A stretch of 64,000 nt of DNA from positions 1 to 64,000 of the forward strand of contig JADJYY010000003.1 of NCBI GenBank assembly GCA_016719465.1, written 5' to 3'. This stretch comes from Hydrogenophilales bacterium. GTDB lineage: Bacteria; Pseudomonadota; Gammaproteobacteria; Burkholderiales; Thiobacillaceae. Position 1 is the first letter of the stretch, and each line of letters begins with the position of its first letter. The position numbers were made by a program, and so were the translations under genes. The notes below the pieces were generated by a model. That model made no database searches and was not told the origin of the DNA. It saw only the letters and a list, made by a program, of their open reading frames with translations. This document shows positions 15,655-26,089 of this stretch, piece by piece.

Positions 15655-16575
15655 CTACGCCTTGGGAAAGGTAGGGCGCGGATCAAATGCGCATTCCTTC
15701 TCCAGTTGGCGAAAAAGCGCCTTTGCCGCCTCATTCGGCTGGTCGGGCATCACCACCTGCAGGATGGCAAAAAAATCCCCCTGACTTTCCGGTGCCGGCA
15801 TGCCTCGTCCTGGAAGCCGCAACTTCTGGCCGCCACGGGCGCCGGCGGGAATCCTGATGCGCACATTGCCGCTCGGGGTCGGCACGAGAACACTCGTTCC
15901 CAATGCCGCCTCCCAGGGGGCGATTGGCGTGTCCAGGCAGATGTCGGTACCCTCCAGGCGATAAAGGGGATGGGGGGCAATCTCGATGTTGAGGTAGAGA
16001 TCGCCCGGATGCCCACCGAACCTTGACGGCTGCCCCTTGCCAGTCAGGCGTAAACGCTTGCCCGGCAGCGTGCCGGCGGGAATGCGCAGCTTGATGTTTC
16101 GCCCGTCGCCGGCACCCGGGAGATCAATCTGTTTCTCCACGCCGTGAAATGCCTCCTCCAGCGACACCGATAGCCTGGCTTCCACATCCTGGCCCCGCGG
16201 CGCGTGGCCAGGGTGAAATCCCTGGGAACGATGACTCCCGCCCCCATGACCCCCACCAAAGAATTGCGAGAACAGATCGGAGAAATCCATGCCGGCGAAA
16301 TCGGCCCCACCCTCTCCGCGCCCGCCCCACCCCGGAGGCGGCCGAAAGTCCTGTCCAGGCCGGTAATTGCCCAGTTGATCGTAAGCCGCGCGTTTCGTGG
16401 GATCCCCCAGAATGTCGTGGGCCTCGTTCACGTCCTTGAATTTCTCCTCGGCGCCCGTCTCCTTGGAAACATCCGGGTGGTACTTGCGGGCGAGTCGCCG
16501 GTAGGCCTTCTTGATGTCCTCCGCCGAGGCGCCGCGGGGCACGCCCAGTAGCTGGTAGTAATCCTTGTATTTCAT
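15655..16575 (-). CDS. cbpA: DnaJ-like co-chaperone, CbpA type
   Basis: 306 residues, the same length as E. coli CbpA. It has an N-terminal J domain (YQLLGVPRGASAEDIKKAYR, then the DnaK-stimulating HPD in ARKYHPDVSKETG), a Gly/Phe-rich linker (FGGGHGGGSHRSQGFHPG) and two C-terminal substrate-binding domains (LRIPAGTLPGKRLRL and IRIPAGARGGQKLRL). The zinc-finger region of true DnaJ is absent, which points to CbpA. It would activate DnaK. The ATG at 16575 begins MKYKDYYQLLG. No cbpM-like modulator gene follows. Confidence 0.88.
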   Translation of the reverse strand: MKYKDYYQLLGVPRGASAEDIKKAYRRLARKYHPDVSKETGAEEKFKDVNEAHDILGDPTKRAAYDQLGNYRPGQDFRPPPGWGGRGEGGADFAGMDFSDLFSQFFGGGHGGGSHRSQGFHPGHAPRGQDVEARLSVSLEEAFHGVEKQIDLPGAGDGRNIKLRIPAGTLPGKRLRLTGKGQPSRFGGHPGDLYLNIEIAPHPLYRLEGTDICLDTPIAPWEAALGTSVLVPTPSGNVRIRIPAGARGGQKLRLPGRGMPAPESQGDFFAILQVVMPDQPNEAAKALFRQLEKECAFDPRPTFPKA

Positions 16576-16681
16576 GGTTCCGAGAACAGGCCTGGGGAGC
16601 CAATAGATCAAAAAAAACGAACTCGCGTTCGGGAATATACGTGAACGCCGCGCGGTCACGACTCGCCCGCGACATCCAGCG

Positions 16682-16690
16682 TGCTATGAT
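16682..16690 (+). promoter_or_regulatory. extended -10 promoter candidate for hfq
   Basis: TGC followed by TATGAT matches an extended -10 element (TGn-TATAAT, one mismatch), about 30 nt upstream of the hfq ATG. No good -35 is visible, which extended -10 promoters can do without. The evidence is a single short motif. Confidence 0.4.
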
Positions 16691-16720
16691 GCCGTCCGAA
16701 ATCAATTTCAGGCGAAATAA

Positions 16721-16969
16721 ATGAGCGAGCGCCAGAATCTACAGGACCAGTTCCTCAACACCCTGCGCAAGGAGCATGTCCATTGCTCCGTGTTCCTGGT
16801 GAACGGTATCAAGCTGGTGGGACGCATCGAGTCCTTCGACCAATACATGGTATTGCTGCGCGGGAATGATCAGGCCGTGCAGGCGATCTTCAAGCACGCC
16901 ATATCCACCATCTCCCCGGCCAAGCAGGTGGCGTTCGGATCCCGCGAAGGCGGCCAGGCATCCGAGTAA
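16721..16969 (+). CDS. hfq: Hfq-family RNA chaperone (divergent copy)
   Basis: 82-residue Sm-like RNA-binding protein. It keeps the Hfq core QDQFLNTLRKEHV, FLVNGIKLVGRIESFDQY and FKHAISTISP. Compared with the usual betaproteobacterial Hfq the loop before the KHA motif is two residues longer (GNDQAVQAIFKHA) and YKHA is FKHA. It stands alone, without hflX, and ends in a strong terminator. It may therefore be a second Hfq and not the housekeeping one, which this window cannot decide. Expected role: hexameric chaperone for small RNA-mRNA pairing. Confidence 0.88.
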   Translation: MSERQNLQDQFLNTLRKEHVHCSVFLVNGIKLVGRIESFDQYMVLLRGNDQAVQAIFKHAISTISPAKQVAFGSREGGQASE

Positions 16970-16990
16970 TACCGAGTCGCCGGCTCCGCA

Positions 16991-17029
16991 AACGGAACGG
17001 GGCGCCCAGAGGGCGCCCCGTTCCGTTTT
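16991..17029 (+). terminator. strong rho-independent terminator after hfq
   Basis: A perfect 17-bp stem (16991-17007 with 17011-17027) with a three-base loop ends in CGTTTT. It begins 21 nt after the hfq stop. It serves hfq; napB, convergent from the right, stops 145 nt further on. Confidence 0.9.
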
Positions 17030-17174
17030 GCTCCGCGATTTGGCGATGCCGGGAAGGAAGGGCAGCCGGAGGACAGCGGCTGCTTTCTGTCGGACAGAAG
17101 CGCCAATCAGGCGGGCATGGTGAAGGTCGGGAACGGAGGCTTTCGCCTCGTCGTCCGCCTATCGAATCATTACG

Positions 17175-17645
17175 TCACTTGGCACCAGGCTTCTTGAACG
17201 TGCTCTTGACCAGCACATTCACCTTGGCCTGAGGCGCGTGGCACTGCGTGCAGTTCCAGCGACCCATGTAGAGCTGGCCCTTGCTGACGTCGACATAGTG
17301 GCTGACGGGGGCCGGAACCGGCATGCCCTTGGTGATCTTCTGCTTGAGAAGATCCGGCTGCACATGACAGTCCTTGCACAGATTGAAGTCCTGCTTGATG
17401 GGCACCATGTCCTGGATGGTATGGGGGATCATGGGTGGCGCGGTCATGTAGGAACGCTCGGCGCGTTTACCCACGCTGCCCACATCGGCATTGCCATATT
17501 CAGTGACCTCCGGATCGGGCACGTCGAACACGCTGGTTTTGGACAGCCCGAGCGAATCGTCGGGTATGGATTGGTCCTGCACCGCGAAAGCGGACAGGGA
17601 CAAGAGAGAGGCCAACAAAGCACTCAACAGCAAGGTCTTCCTCAT
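17175..17645 (-). CDS. napB: periplasmic nitrate reductase, diheme cytochrome c subunit
   Basis: 156-residue periplasmic electron donor to NapA. It has a cleavable signal peptide (MRKTLLLSALLASLLSLSAFA) and two c-type haem motifs, CKDCH and CTQCH, with SYMTAPPMIPHTIQDM typical of NapB. The ATG at 17645 has a strong ribosome-binding site (AAAGGAGG) and overlaps the napH stop as ATGA. It is the last gene of napDAGHB. Electrons are expected to flow from quinol through NapGH to NapB and then NapA. Confidence 0.95.
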   Translation of the reverse strand: MRKTLLLSALLASLLSLSAFAVQDQSIPDDSLGLSKTSVFDVPDPEVTEYGNADVGSVGKRAERSYMTAPPMIPHTIQDMVPIKQDFNLCKDCHVQPDLLKQKITKGMPVPAPVSHYVDVSKGQLYMGRWNCTQCHAPQAKVNVLVKSTFKKPGAK

Positions 17646-18580
17646 TTCGTCCTCCTTTGAACGGCGATGGCGTCCGCCTGCGCGTTGTGGCTGCGGATCA
17701 GGGGTTTGAAATCGAACTTCAGACTTCCTTCGGGGCAAATCGGTGTGCAGCGCCCACAATTGCTGCATTCACCGGAAAAAACATAACCGCGTTCTTCCAG
17801 CTTCTTGAGATTCAACACCTGCGGTTCCGGGCAGACCTTGGCACACTCGCCGCAATGGGTGCAGCTATTCTTGTCGAAGCGCACCCGCACCTGGCCAGCC
17901 TTGCCGAACAGGCTGTAGAAGGCACCCAGCGGGCAGAGATGGCCGCACCAACCGTTCTTCAATATCAGCAGATCGAACAGGAAAATGGCCAGCAGCGCGG
18001 TGAAACCCAGCCCGAACCCGAAGATGATTTCGCGGTGGGTCATGCCGATGGGGCTGACCCATTCGAACGCGGCCAATCCGCTGATCACGGTAATGACCAG
18101 GGTCGCGGCCAGGATGAAGTAACGCAGCGTGCGCGGCAGGTGGAAGATGGGTTGGATAGCCAGCTGGTTGCGGAACCAGCCAGCGGCATCGGTTACCACA
18201 TTCACCGGGCAGACCCAGGCGCAGAACACGCGTCCGCCGAGCACAAGATAAATGCCGAGCACGATGGCGGCGCCGATCAGACTCTCCTGTTGCAGAACAT
18301 GTCCGGTCAGGAATATCTGCAAGGCGGCGAAGGGATCGACCAGGGGAATCAGGCCGATGAATTTCGACGCCGACAGGTTTCCCGCCAACAAAGGCACATC
18401 CTTGGCCACCTGCCAGCCCCAGTGAGCCGTGCCGAAAAACATCAGCAGAATGCCGAACTGGCTGATACGCCGCAGGACGATGTAACGCCAGGACCAAACT
18501 CGGGCGCCCAGGGAACGATTGTGGAGTTTTTCCACGGAGGCAAGGGCATCCGCCCTGCTGAAGGAAGGCTGCTCGCTCAT
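17642..18580 (-). CDS. napH: NapH membrane ferredoxin-type quinol dehydrogenase
   Basis: 312 residues with about four membrane helices (for example ISQFGILLMFFGTAHWGW and AIVLGIYLVLGG), the CxxxCP motifs CAWVCP and CGHLCP, and two C-terminal 4Fe-4S motifs (CTHCGECAKVCP and CSNCGRCTPICP). NapH oxidises quinol at the membrane together with NapG. It overlaps napG and napB by four bases each, so translation is coupled. No napC is present in the cluster, so NapGH is the likely quinol-oxidising route. Confidence 0.95.
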   Translation of the reverse strand: MSEQPSFSRADALASVEKLHNRSLGARVWSWRYIVLRRISQFGILLMFFGTAHWGWQVAKDVPLLAGNLSASKFIGLIPLVDPFAALQIFLTGHVLQQESLIGAAIVLGIYLVLGGRVFCAWVCPVNVVTDAAGWFRNQLAIQPIFHLPRTLRYFILAATLVITVISGLAAFEWVSPIGMTHREIIFGFGLGFTALLAIFLFDLLILKNGWCGHLCPLGAFYSLFGKAGQVRVRFDKNSCTHCGECAKVCPEPQVLNLKKLEERGYVFSGECSNCGRCTPICPEGSLKFDFKPLIRSHNAQADAIAVQRRTK

Positions 18581-19368
18581 AGCCCACCCTCATTGAGGTA
18601 ATCCAGGCCACCAGGCTTGCCGCCGGGTTCGGGAGTCGCGCTTGGCGCGGCTTGAGGTGCCTGTTTGAAATCCTGGGTGACCTCGGTGTCAAAAGTCCAG
18701 CCCAGGCGGTAGTGCTCGCCAATTTTCCCCTGCACCAGCTTGTGCGGCAGGATGCGGATGGCGGCCACCTCGGTGGGGCAGGCTTTTTCGCAGACCCCGC
18801 ATCCGGTGCAGGCGTCGGAATGCACCAGAGGAATGAACATGGCATGCTTCGACGTCTGCCGGGGATGCGTCTCCAGGGTGATGGCCTTGCCCTTTATCGG
18901 GCATTCCCTGTGGCAGATTTCGCAACGCAAGCCCTTGTAAGACAGGCAGTTTTCGATATCGATCACCGCCAAGCCCATGCGCGCGTCCTCGATGCGCTTG
19001 AGCTCGGGAGACAAGGCCCCGGTAGGGCAGGCCTTCATGCAAGGAATGTCCGGGCACATGATGCAGGCACCGGTGCGCGGCTCATAGTAGGGTGTACCGA
19101 TCGGAAGCGCGCCACCCGCGGGTTGCAACTTCAGGATGAGCGGCGGGCAATCGACCACGCATTGCCCGCATTTGATGCAGGCGGCGTTGAAATCGTCCTC
19201 CGCCAGGGCGCCGGGGGGACGCAGCGCGTAGGGCGCCGCGCGCGCCTCGTTGCGCAGGATGTAGTCCCACAGAAGACCACCTGTGCCGGCCAGAGCGGCG
19301 CCTTGCGCCAGCTTGACCAGAAAATCCCGGCGGTTGGGGTTGAGGCCAGGGCGGCCTTCGTCAGCCAT
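18577..19368 (-). CDS. napG: NapG periplasmic ferredoxin-type protein
   Basis: 263 residues. The N-terminus carries a twin-arginine signal (NRRDFLVKLAQGAALAG), so the folded iron-sulfur protein is exported by Tat. Four 4Fe-4S binding groups follow (CIKCGQCVVDCPP, CIMCPDIPCMKACP, CEICHRECP, CTGCGVCEKACP). It passes electrons from NapH towards NapB/NapA. It follows napA after a 108-nt spacer that holds two hairpins and overlaps napH by four bases. Confidence 0.95.
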   Translation of the reverse strand: MADEGRPGLNPNRRDFLVKLAQGAALAGTGGLLWDYILRNEARAAPYALRPPGALAEDDFNAACIKCGQCVVDCPPLILKLQPAGGALPIGTPYYEPRTGACIMCPDIPCMKACPTGALSPELKRIEDARMGLAVIDIENCLSYKGLRCEICHRECPIKGKAITLETHPRQTSKHAMFIPLVHSDACTGCGVCEKACPTEVAAIRILPHKLVQGKIGEHYRLGWTFDTEVTQDFKQAPQAAPSATPEPGGKPGGLDYLNEGGL

Positions 19369-19403
19369 TCAATTCACCTATCGAGTATGTCGCAGCCCAT
19401 CCA

Positions 19404-19462
19404 GGCCGGGGTGAGGAAGCAACGACGCTCCCTCACCCCGGCCCTCTCCCGTCGGGAGAGGG
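19404..19462. repeat. double hairpin in the napA-napG spacer
   Basis: Two perfect inverted repeats in tandem: 13 bp (GGCCGGGGTGAGG with CCTCACCCCGGCC, 19404-19443) and 9 bp (CCCTCTCCC with GGGAGAGGG, 19442-19462). There is no T-run. This resembles common dispersed palindromic repeats and could stabilise the napDA part of the mRNA over napGHB. The GGGGTGAGG core also recurs in the aceF linker at 50308-50343. Confidence 0.7.
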
Positions 19463-19476
19463 TGGGATTAGTCAAA

Positions 19477-22221
19477 TCACGCCTTGTAGATCTTCACCGA
19501 GCACTTCTTGTAGTCGGTCTCTTTCGAGAGCGGGCAAGTCGTGTCCAGGGTGACCTTGTTGATCAACACACCTTCGTCGAACCAGGGCACGTAGACCAGG
19601 CCGCGCGGTACGCGGTTGCGGCCGCCAGTCTCCAGGCGCACCTTGACCTTGCCGCGCCGGGATTCGACCCAGACCAGATCGTTGCGCTTGAGCCCGCGCG
19701 AGTCGGCGTCCTTCTGGTTGATCCAGCACACGGCGTTGGGCACGGCGCGGTGCAGTTCCGGCACGCGCCGAGTCATGGTGCCGGAGTGCCAGTGTTCCAG
19801 CACGCGGCCGGTGCACAGCCAGAGGTCGTAGTTGGCATCGGGCTTCTCGACCGGCGAGGCGTAGGGGCGGAAATAAATCTTGGCCTTGCCGGAGATATCC
19901 ACCTTCTTGGCGGGATCGCCAGGCTTGTCCAGATCACCCATCACCAGCGCGGCGCCGTTGTTGCCGTAGAAGTCGAAGCCGGAGCCCTTCTTGACGTAGG
20001 GATCGTACTTCTCGTTGTTGCGCCACGGAGTTTCCACCCACTTGCCGTCCTTCTCCACCACGGGCCAGCGCAGGCCGCGCACCTTGTCGTCGTGGTACAC
20101 ATCGAAGGGCGCCAGGTCATGGGCATGACCACTACCGAACTGGCGGTATTCCTCGAACAAGGCTTTCTCCGGGAACCAGCCGTCCTTGAGCAGATCGGCG
20201 ACATGGTTGCCATGGCCCTTGGCGATGGGATCGGGCCACTTGACCTTCTTGTTCTCCGGGGTGGCGAACAGCACTTCGTAGAGGGTCGATTCCGGGGTGT
20301 AGCCCATGGCCTGGGCGGCGGGCAACACATCAGGCAAACCGCCTTCGAGACCGGGGATTTTCTGTGCGCCCCAGACGTCCTTGAGTTTGAAGCGCTTGGA
20401 CAACTCCAGCATCATCCAGATGTCGGCGCGGGCCTGGCCGGGCGGCAGGATCTGCTGGCGCCAGACCTGGGTACGACGCTCGGCGTTGCCGTAGGCGCCC
20501 CACTTCTCGTTGATCATGGCGGCGGGCAGAATCAGGTCGGCCACCTTGGCGGACACGCCGGGATAGGCATCGGCGACGACGATGAAGTTGTTCATCTCCC
20601 GCGCGCCCTTGATCCAGTGGTTGACGTTGGCGGTGTTCTGCCAGGGGTTGTTCACCTGGGTCCAGGAGAACAGGATCTGGCCGTCCTCCAGGTCGCGCAT
20701 GATCTTGACAAAGTGGCTGCCCATCTGGGGATTGATGGTGCCGGCGGGCAGTTTCCAGATCTTCTCGGCGATGGCCCGGTGTTTCGGGTTCATCACCACC
20801 ATATCGGCGGGCAGGCGATGGGCGAAGGTGCCCACTTCCCGCGCGGTGCCGCAGGCGGAAGGCTGGCCGGTGAGGGAGAAGGCGCCGTCGCCGGGCTTGC
20901 ACTGGCGGCCGGTCAACAGGTGGTTCATGTAGGCCTGCTCGTTGACCCAGGTGCCGCGCTGGTGCTGGTTGAAGCCCATGGTCCAGTAGGACACGATCTT
21001 GCGACCCTTCTCGCAGTAAAGATCAGCCAGTTGTTGCAACTTGGCCTTGAAGGCATCCATCGGCTCGTCCGGATCGCCCTTGGCGACGGCGGCGGTGAAA
21101 TCCAGGGTGTAGGGCTCCAGAGCAGCCTTGAAGTCGTCGAAGCTGATGGCCCAGTCCTTCATCGGGGTGGCGGCGTTCTTCTGCTCCACAACATCGCCTT
21201 CCTTCTTGCGCTGGGCGACGGCTTCCCATTGGTCGATGACGTGCTTCTGCTCATTCTTGACCACTTCCATCTCGGCGGCGGACGCGAACTTGTCGGCGTT
21301 CTTCGGGCGGAAGCCGTAGCCGATATCGTAGGGGCCGGTGGCGAACTGGGTGTGCTTCTTGACGAAGTCGTGATCGACGGCATCGCGCTTGACGATTTCC
21401 CGGGCGATGTAGTTCTGGATCGCCAGATCGCCGCTGGGGGAGAAGATGATTTCCAGGTCGGCGATGTCGGAAGACATGTTGCCGTAGGTGGACAGGTTGA
21501 CCACCTTCATCTTCGAGTGGGTCAGGCGCCGGTCGGTGATACGGGACCACAGGATGGGGTGCATCTCGGCCATGTTGGCGCCCCACAGCACGGCGGTATC
21601 GGTGTGCTCGATGTCGTCGTAGTTGCCCTGGGGCTCGTCGATGCCGAAGGTCTGCATGAAGCCGACCACGGCGGAAGCCATGCAGTGACGGGCGTTCGGG
21701 TCCAGGTTGTTGGAGCGGAAGCCGGCCTTCATCAGCTTGGCGGCGGTGTAGCCCTCATGGATGGTGTACTGGCCGGAACCGAAGATGGAAATGCCGGTGG
21801 GGCCCTTTTCCTTCATGGCCCAGCGCATCTTCTCTTCCATGATGTCCAGGGCCTGTTCCCAGGTGACGGGAACGAACTTGCCCTTCTTGTCGAACTTGCC
21901 GTCGGTCATGCGCAGCAGCGGCTGGGTCAGGCGGTCCTGGCCGTAGTTGATCTTGCCGTTGAAGTAGCCCTTGACGCAGTTCAGGCCCTTGTTGACCGGG
22001 GCGTCCGGGTCACCCTTGGTGGCGACGATGCGGCCGCCCTTGGTGGCCACCATGATGCCGCAACCGGTACCGCAGAAACGACACACACCCTTGTCCCACT
22101 GCCAGCCCGCCTCGCCGGCCTTGACGGCGGCCTCGGCCTGTTTGGAAAGCGGCATCCCCACCGTGGCGGCGGTGGCTCCGGCAACACTGGTCTTCAGAAA
22201 ATCACGACGCGAAAGTCCCAT
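19477..22221 (-). CDS. napA: periplasmic nitrate reductase catalytic subunit (long form)
   Basis: 914-residue molybdenum bis-MGD enzyme that reduces nitrate to nitrite in the periplasm. It has a Tat signal (LSRRDFLKTSVAGATAA, cleavage near KQAEA), one 4Fe-4S cluster (C47, C50, C54, C82 in VCRFCGTGCG and NCVKGYF) and the Mo-ligand Cys in RHCMASAVVGF. It is about 85 residues longer than E. coli NapA. The extra length lies mainly in a charged helical stretch around residues 310-400, a layout I associate with the longer epsilonproteobacterial-type NapA. It follows napD and precedes napG. Confidence 0.95.
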   Translation of the reverse strand: MGLSRRDFLKTSVAGATAATVGMPLSKQAEAAVKAGEAGWQWDKGVCRFCGTGCGIMVATKGGRIVATKGDPDAPVNKGLNCVKGYFNGKINYGQDRLTQPLLRMTDGKFDKKGKFVPVTWEQALDIMEEKMRWAMKEKGPTGISIFGSGQYTIHEGYTAAKLMKAGFRSNNLDPNARHCMASAVVGFMQTFGIDEPQGNYDDIEHTDTAVLWGANMAEMHPILWSRITDRRLTHSKMKVVNLSTYGNMSSDIADLEIIFSPSGDLAIQNYIAREIVKRDAVDHDFVKKHTQFATGPYDIGYGFRPKNADKFASAAEMEVVKNEQKHVIDQWEAVAQRKKEGDVVEQKNAATPMKDWAISFDDFKAALEPYTLDFTAAVAKGDPDEPMDAFKAKLQQLADLYCEKGRKIVSYWTMGFNQHQRGTWVNEQAYMNHLLTGRQCKPGDGAFSLTGQPSACGTAREVGTFAHRLPADMVVMNPKHRAIAEKIWKLPAGTINPQMGSHFVKIMRDLEDGQILFSWTQVNNPWQNTANVNHWIKGAREMNNFIVVADAYPGVSAKVADLILPAAMINEKWGAYGNAERRTQVWRQQILPPGQARADIWMMLELSKRFKLKDVWGAQKIPGLEGGLPDVLPAAQAMGYTPESTLYEVLFATPENKKVKWPDPIAKGHGNHVADLLKDGWFPEKALFEEYRQFGSGHAHDLAPFDVYHDDKVRGLRWPVVEKDGKWVETPWRNNEKYDPYVKKGSGFDFYGNNGAALVMGDLDKPGDPAKKVDISGKAKIYFRPYASPVEKPDANYDLWLCTGRVLEHWHSGTMTRRVPELHRAVPNAVCWINQKDADSRGLKRNDLVWVESRRGKVKVRLETGGRNRVPRGLVYVPWFDEGVLINKVTLDTTCPLSKETDYKKCSVKIYKA

Positions 22222-22239
22222 CTCAGCCTCCTAGCTCGA

Positions 22240-22563
22240 TCAACTGTTCAAATATGCCGGTACGGCACAGGTTTCGAACCCATCCTGCTGCTCAATCAAC
22301 TCCGGCGGCATGGCTTCGTAAATGCGTTCATCCTCGGCGAGATAGTGGTAGACCATCTCGGCCATGATCACATGGGGGACCGCCTTGATGCGCTTGACGC
22401 CTTCAATCTCGGCGTGGATATCGGATGCTTCCTGGACCGCCACGATACGGCCGGTCGCCGCGTCCACCTGATGGACTTCAACCCCTTCCAGGGCATTCAG
22501 CGCCTCCACCACCTGCGCTTGCCATTCGGGCTTGGCCATTACCAAAATGCCTGACAAATTCAC
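22240..22563 (-). CDS. napD: NapD Tat-signal chaperone
   Basis: 107-residue cytoplasmic protein that binds the NapA twin-arginine signal and holds back export until the cofactor is in place. MNLSGILVMAKPEWQAQVVE and the ferredoxin-like fold pattern (VEVHQVDAATGRIVAV) fit the family. The C-terminal extension (ERIYEAMPPELIEQQ) is somewhat longer than usual. It is the first gene of the operon, with a GGAGGAAG ribosome-binding site and an FNR-type box about 60 nt upstream. Confidence 0.92.
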   Translation of the reverse strand: MNLSGILVMAKPEWQAQVVEALNALEGVEVHQVDAATGRIVAVQEASDIHAEIEGVKRIKAVPHVIMAEMVYHYLAEDERIYEAMPPELIEQQDGFETCAVPAYLNS

Positions 22564-22621
22564 AGTCTTCCTCCTCGGTTAGACAGCAACCAAATCCTGA
22601 CAATCGTGTCCTGAGAATACT

Positions 22622-22635
22622 TTGACGATGATCAA
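22622..22635. promoter_or_regulatory. FNR/DNR-type operator between napD and the Crp/Fnr gene
   Basis: TTGAC-GATG-ATCAA differs at one position from the FNR/DNR consensus TTGAT-N4-ATCAA. It is the only such palindrome in the 149-bp divergent region. Its centre is about 65 nt from the napD start, leaving room for activation from about -41.5. The neighbouring regulator is the obvious candidate protein. Confidence 0.75.
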
Positions 22636-22712
22636 CTTTCAGTCGCGCATATAATGTGCCAATGAATGCGCCAATGCCGCGCCGCCCATGACCTGATCGC
22701 CGAGGACCCGCC

Positions 22713-23402
22713 TTGATCCTGGAAACACGACACCCCATTCATGAGATTCTTTCCCGCCAGCCCCTGTTTCGGGGGCTGTCCGAAAGCGAACTGGCGCAGA
22801 TTTCGGCTGGCACCCGGGAATTCCGGGTAAAGAAGAATGAAATGATCTTCCACAAGGGTGACCCATCCGAGGGCATGCATGTGGTGGTCATGGGCCAGAT
22901 CAAGTTGGCCCTGCCCTCGGCCCAGGGCATGGAAAAGGTGGTGCATGTATGCGGGCCGGGCAACACCTTTGGCGAAGCGGTGGTCTTTCTCGACAAGCCC
23001 TATCCGGTGAGCGCCCAGGCAACGGCGGAAAGCCTGCTGCTGCTGGTATCCAAGCGTGTCCTGCTGGAAGCCATGGACGCCAGCCCCACGTTATGCCGCA
23101 AGATGATGGCCAGCCTGTCCTTGCGCTTGCATGAACTGCTGGGCGACATGGAAACCTGCATGTTGCGCAGCAGCGTGCAGCGGGTGATCTGTTTTCTCGT
23201 CCAGTCGGCGACCGGTGGCGAGAAGGACGCCTACGAGATCAATCTGCCTTCCAGCAAGCAGACCATCGCCTCCCATCTCAACCTGGCCCCGGAAACCTTC
23301 TCCCGTGTGCTGGGACAACTCACGGAAGCCGGCCTGATCCAGGTCAGGGGCCGCGTGATCACGGTTCTGGATCGTCAGAACCTGGTCAACTTTTCGGCCT
23401 GA
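22713..23402 (+). CDS. Crp/Fnr-family regulator (Dnr-like)
   Basis: 229 residues: an N-terminal cNMP-type sensor domain (FHKGDPSEGMHVVVMGQI, GNTFGEAVVFL) and a C-terminal Crp-type HTH (SSKQTIASHLNLAPETFSRV). The Cys cluster that makes Fnr an oxygen sensor is absent, which points to the Dnr/Nnr group that senses NO, through haem in the known cases. The start is a TTG with GAGGA six bases upstream; no ATG or GTG is available in frame. Divergent from the nap operon with an FNR-type box between, so it probably controls nap. Confidence 0.85.
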   Translation: MILETRHPIHEILSRQPLFRGLSESELAQISAGTREFRVKKNEMIFHKGDPSEGMHVVVMGQIKLALPSAQGMEKVVHVCGPGNTFGEAVVFLDKPYPVSAQATAESLLLLVSKRVLLEAMDASPTLCRKMMASLSLRLHELLGDMETCMLRSSVQRVICFLVQSATGGEKDAYEINLPSSKQTIASHLNLAPETFSRVLGQLTEAGLIQVRGRVITVLDRQNLVNFSA

Positions 23403-23405
23403 TAC

Positions 23406-24577
23406 TCAGACCGCCAGGCCGCGCGCAAGGTCGGCGCGAAGATCGGCGACATCCTCCAGTCCCGCGGCGATGCGGATCAGGCCGTCGCCGATGCCGGCGA
23501 CTTCCCGCTGTTCGGGCGTCAGGCGGCTATGGGTGGTGGTGGCGGGATGGGTGATGGTGGTGCGGGTGTCCCCCAGGTTCGCCGTGATGGACATGACCCG
23601 GGTGGCATCGATGACCCGCCAGGCGGCTTCCCGGCCGCCATCAAGCTCGAAGGCGACGATGCCGCCCCCGCTAGCCTGCTGGGACATGGCCAGCGCGTGC
23701 TGGGGATGGGAAGCCAGGCCGGGATAGAGCACCCGCCTGACGCCGGGCTGCCCCTGCAACCACTCGGCCAGTTCCAGGGCATTGGCGGAATGGGCGCGCA
23801 TGCGAAGGGGCAGGGTTTCCAGGCCCTTCAACAGGACCCAGGCGTTGAAGGCGGAAAGGGTCGGACCCGCCGTGCGCAGGAAGGTGTATACGCCTTCCAT
23901 CAGATCTCTGGCGCCCAGCACCGCGCCGCCCAGCACCCTGCCCTGCCCGTCCAGGTACTTGGTGGCGGAATGGATGACGATGTCGGCGCCGAGTTCCAGG
24001 GGCTTCTGCAGGATGGGCGTGCAGAAACAGTTGTCCACCGCCAGCCATATGCCGTGCTCGTGGGCGATGCCAGCCAGGGCGCGGATATCGCTGACCTCGG
24101 TGAGCGGGTTGGAAGGCGACTCGACGAAGAACAGGCGGGTATTGCGCTTCACCGCCGCCCGCCATTCGGCGGGATCGGTGGGCGAAACGAAGGTGGTCTC
24201 CACCCCGAATCGGCCCAGGATGTTCTGGAACAGTTGCACGGTGGAACCGAAGATCGAGCGGGATGCCACCACATGCTCGCCGGCCTTCATCAGCCCCATG
24301 ACCGTGGCCAGGATGGCGGCCATGCCGGAGGCGAAGGCCACGCAGCGTTCGGCGCCTTCCAGCCTGGCCAGGCGCTCCTCGAACATGCTCACGCCGGGGT
24401 TGGTGAAGCGGGCGTAGATGGGCCCCGCCTCGGCGCCGGAAAAGCGCGCGGCGGCCTCGGCGGCGCTGTTGAAAACGAAACTGGAGGTCAGGAACATGGC
24501 CTCCGAATGTTCCTGGAATGCCGTGCGCCGGGTGCCCGCGCGCACCGCCAGGGTATCGGGATGCAAATCGTTCTGGA

Positions 24578-24581
<4 letters not shown>
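23406..24581 (-). CDS. metZ: O-succinylhomoserine sulfhydrylase
   Basis: 391-residue PLP enzyme of the Cys/Met metabolism family that makes homocysteine from O-succinylhomoserine and sulfide in methionine synthesis. It has the cofactor-binding Lys in HSATKYLDGQGRVLGG and the family stretches GPIYARFTNPGVSMFEERLA and ANLGDTRTTITHPATTTH. The metZ assignment rests on sequence and on the conserved purF-metZ order; a close paralog such as cystathionine synthase is less likely. The ATG overlaps the purF stop as ATGA. Confidence 0.92.

Positions 24582-26089
<1,508 letters not shown>

Noticed and set aside
19404..19462. Palindromes between napA and napG as a terminator
   Set aside because: No T-run on the minus strand and the operon continues directly into napG.
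18652..22554. A 1,300-codon open frame on the plus strand opposite napG/napA/napD
   Set aside because: It is a GC-rich antisense shadow of well-recognised nap genes, low in complexity and without any domain.
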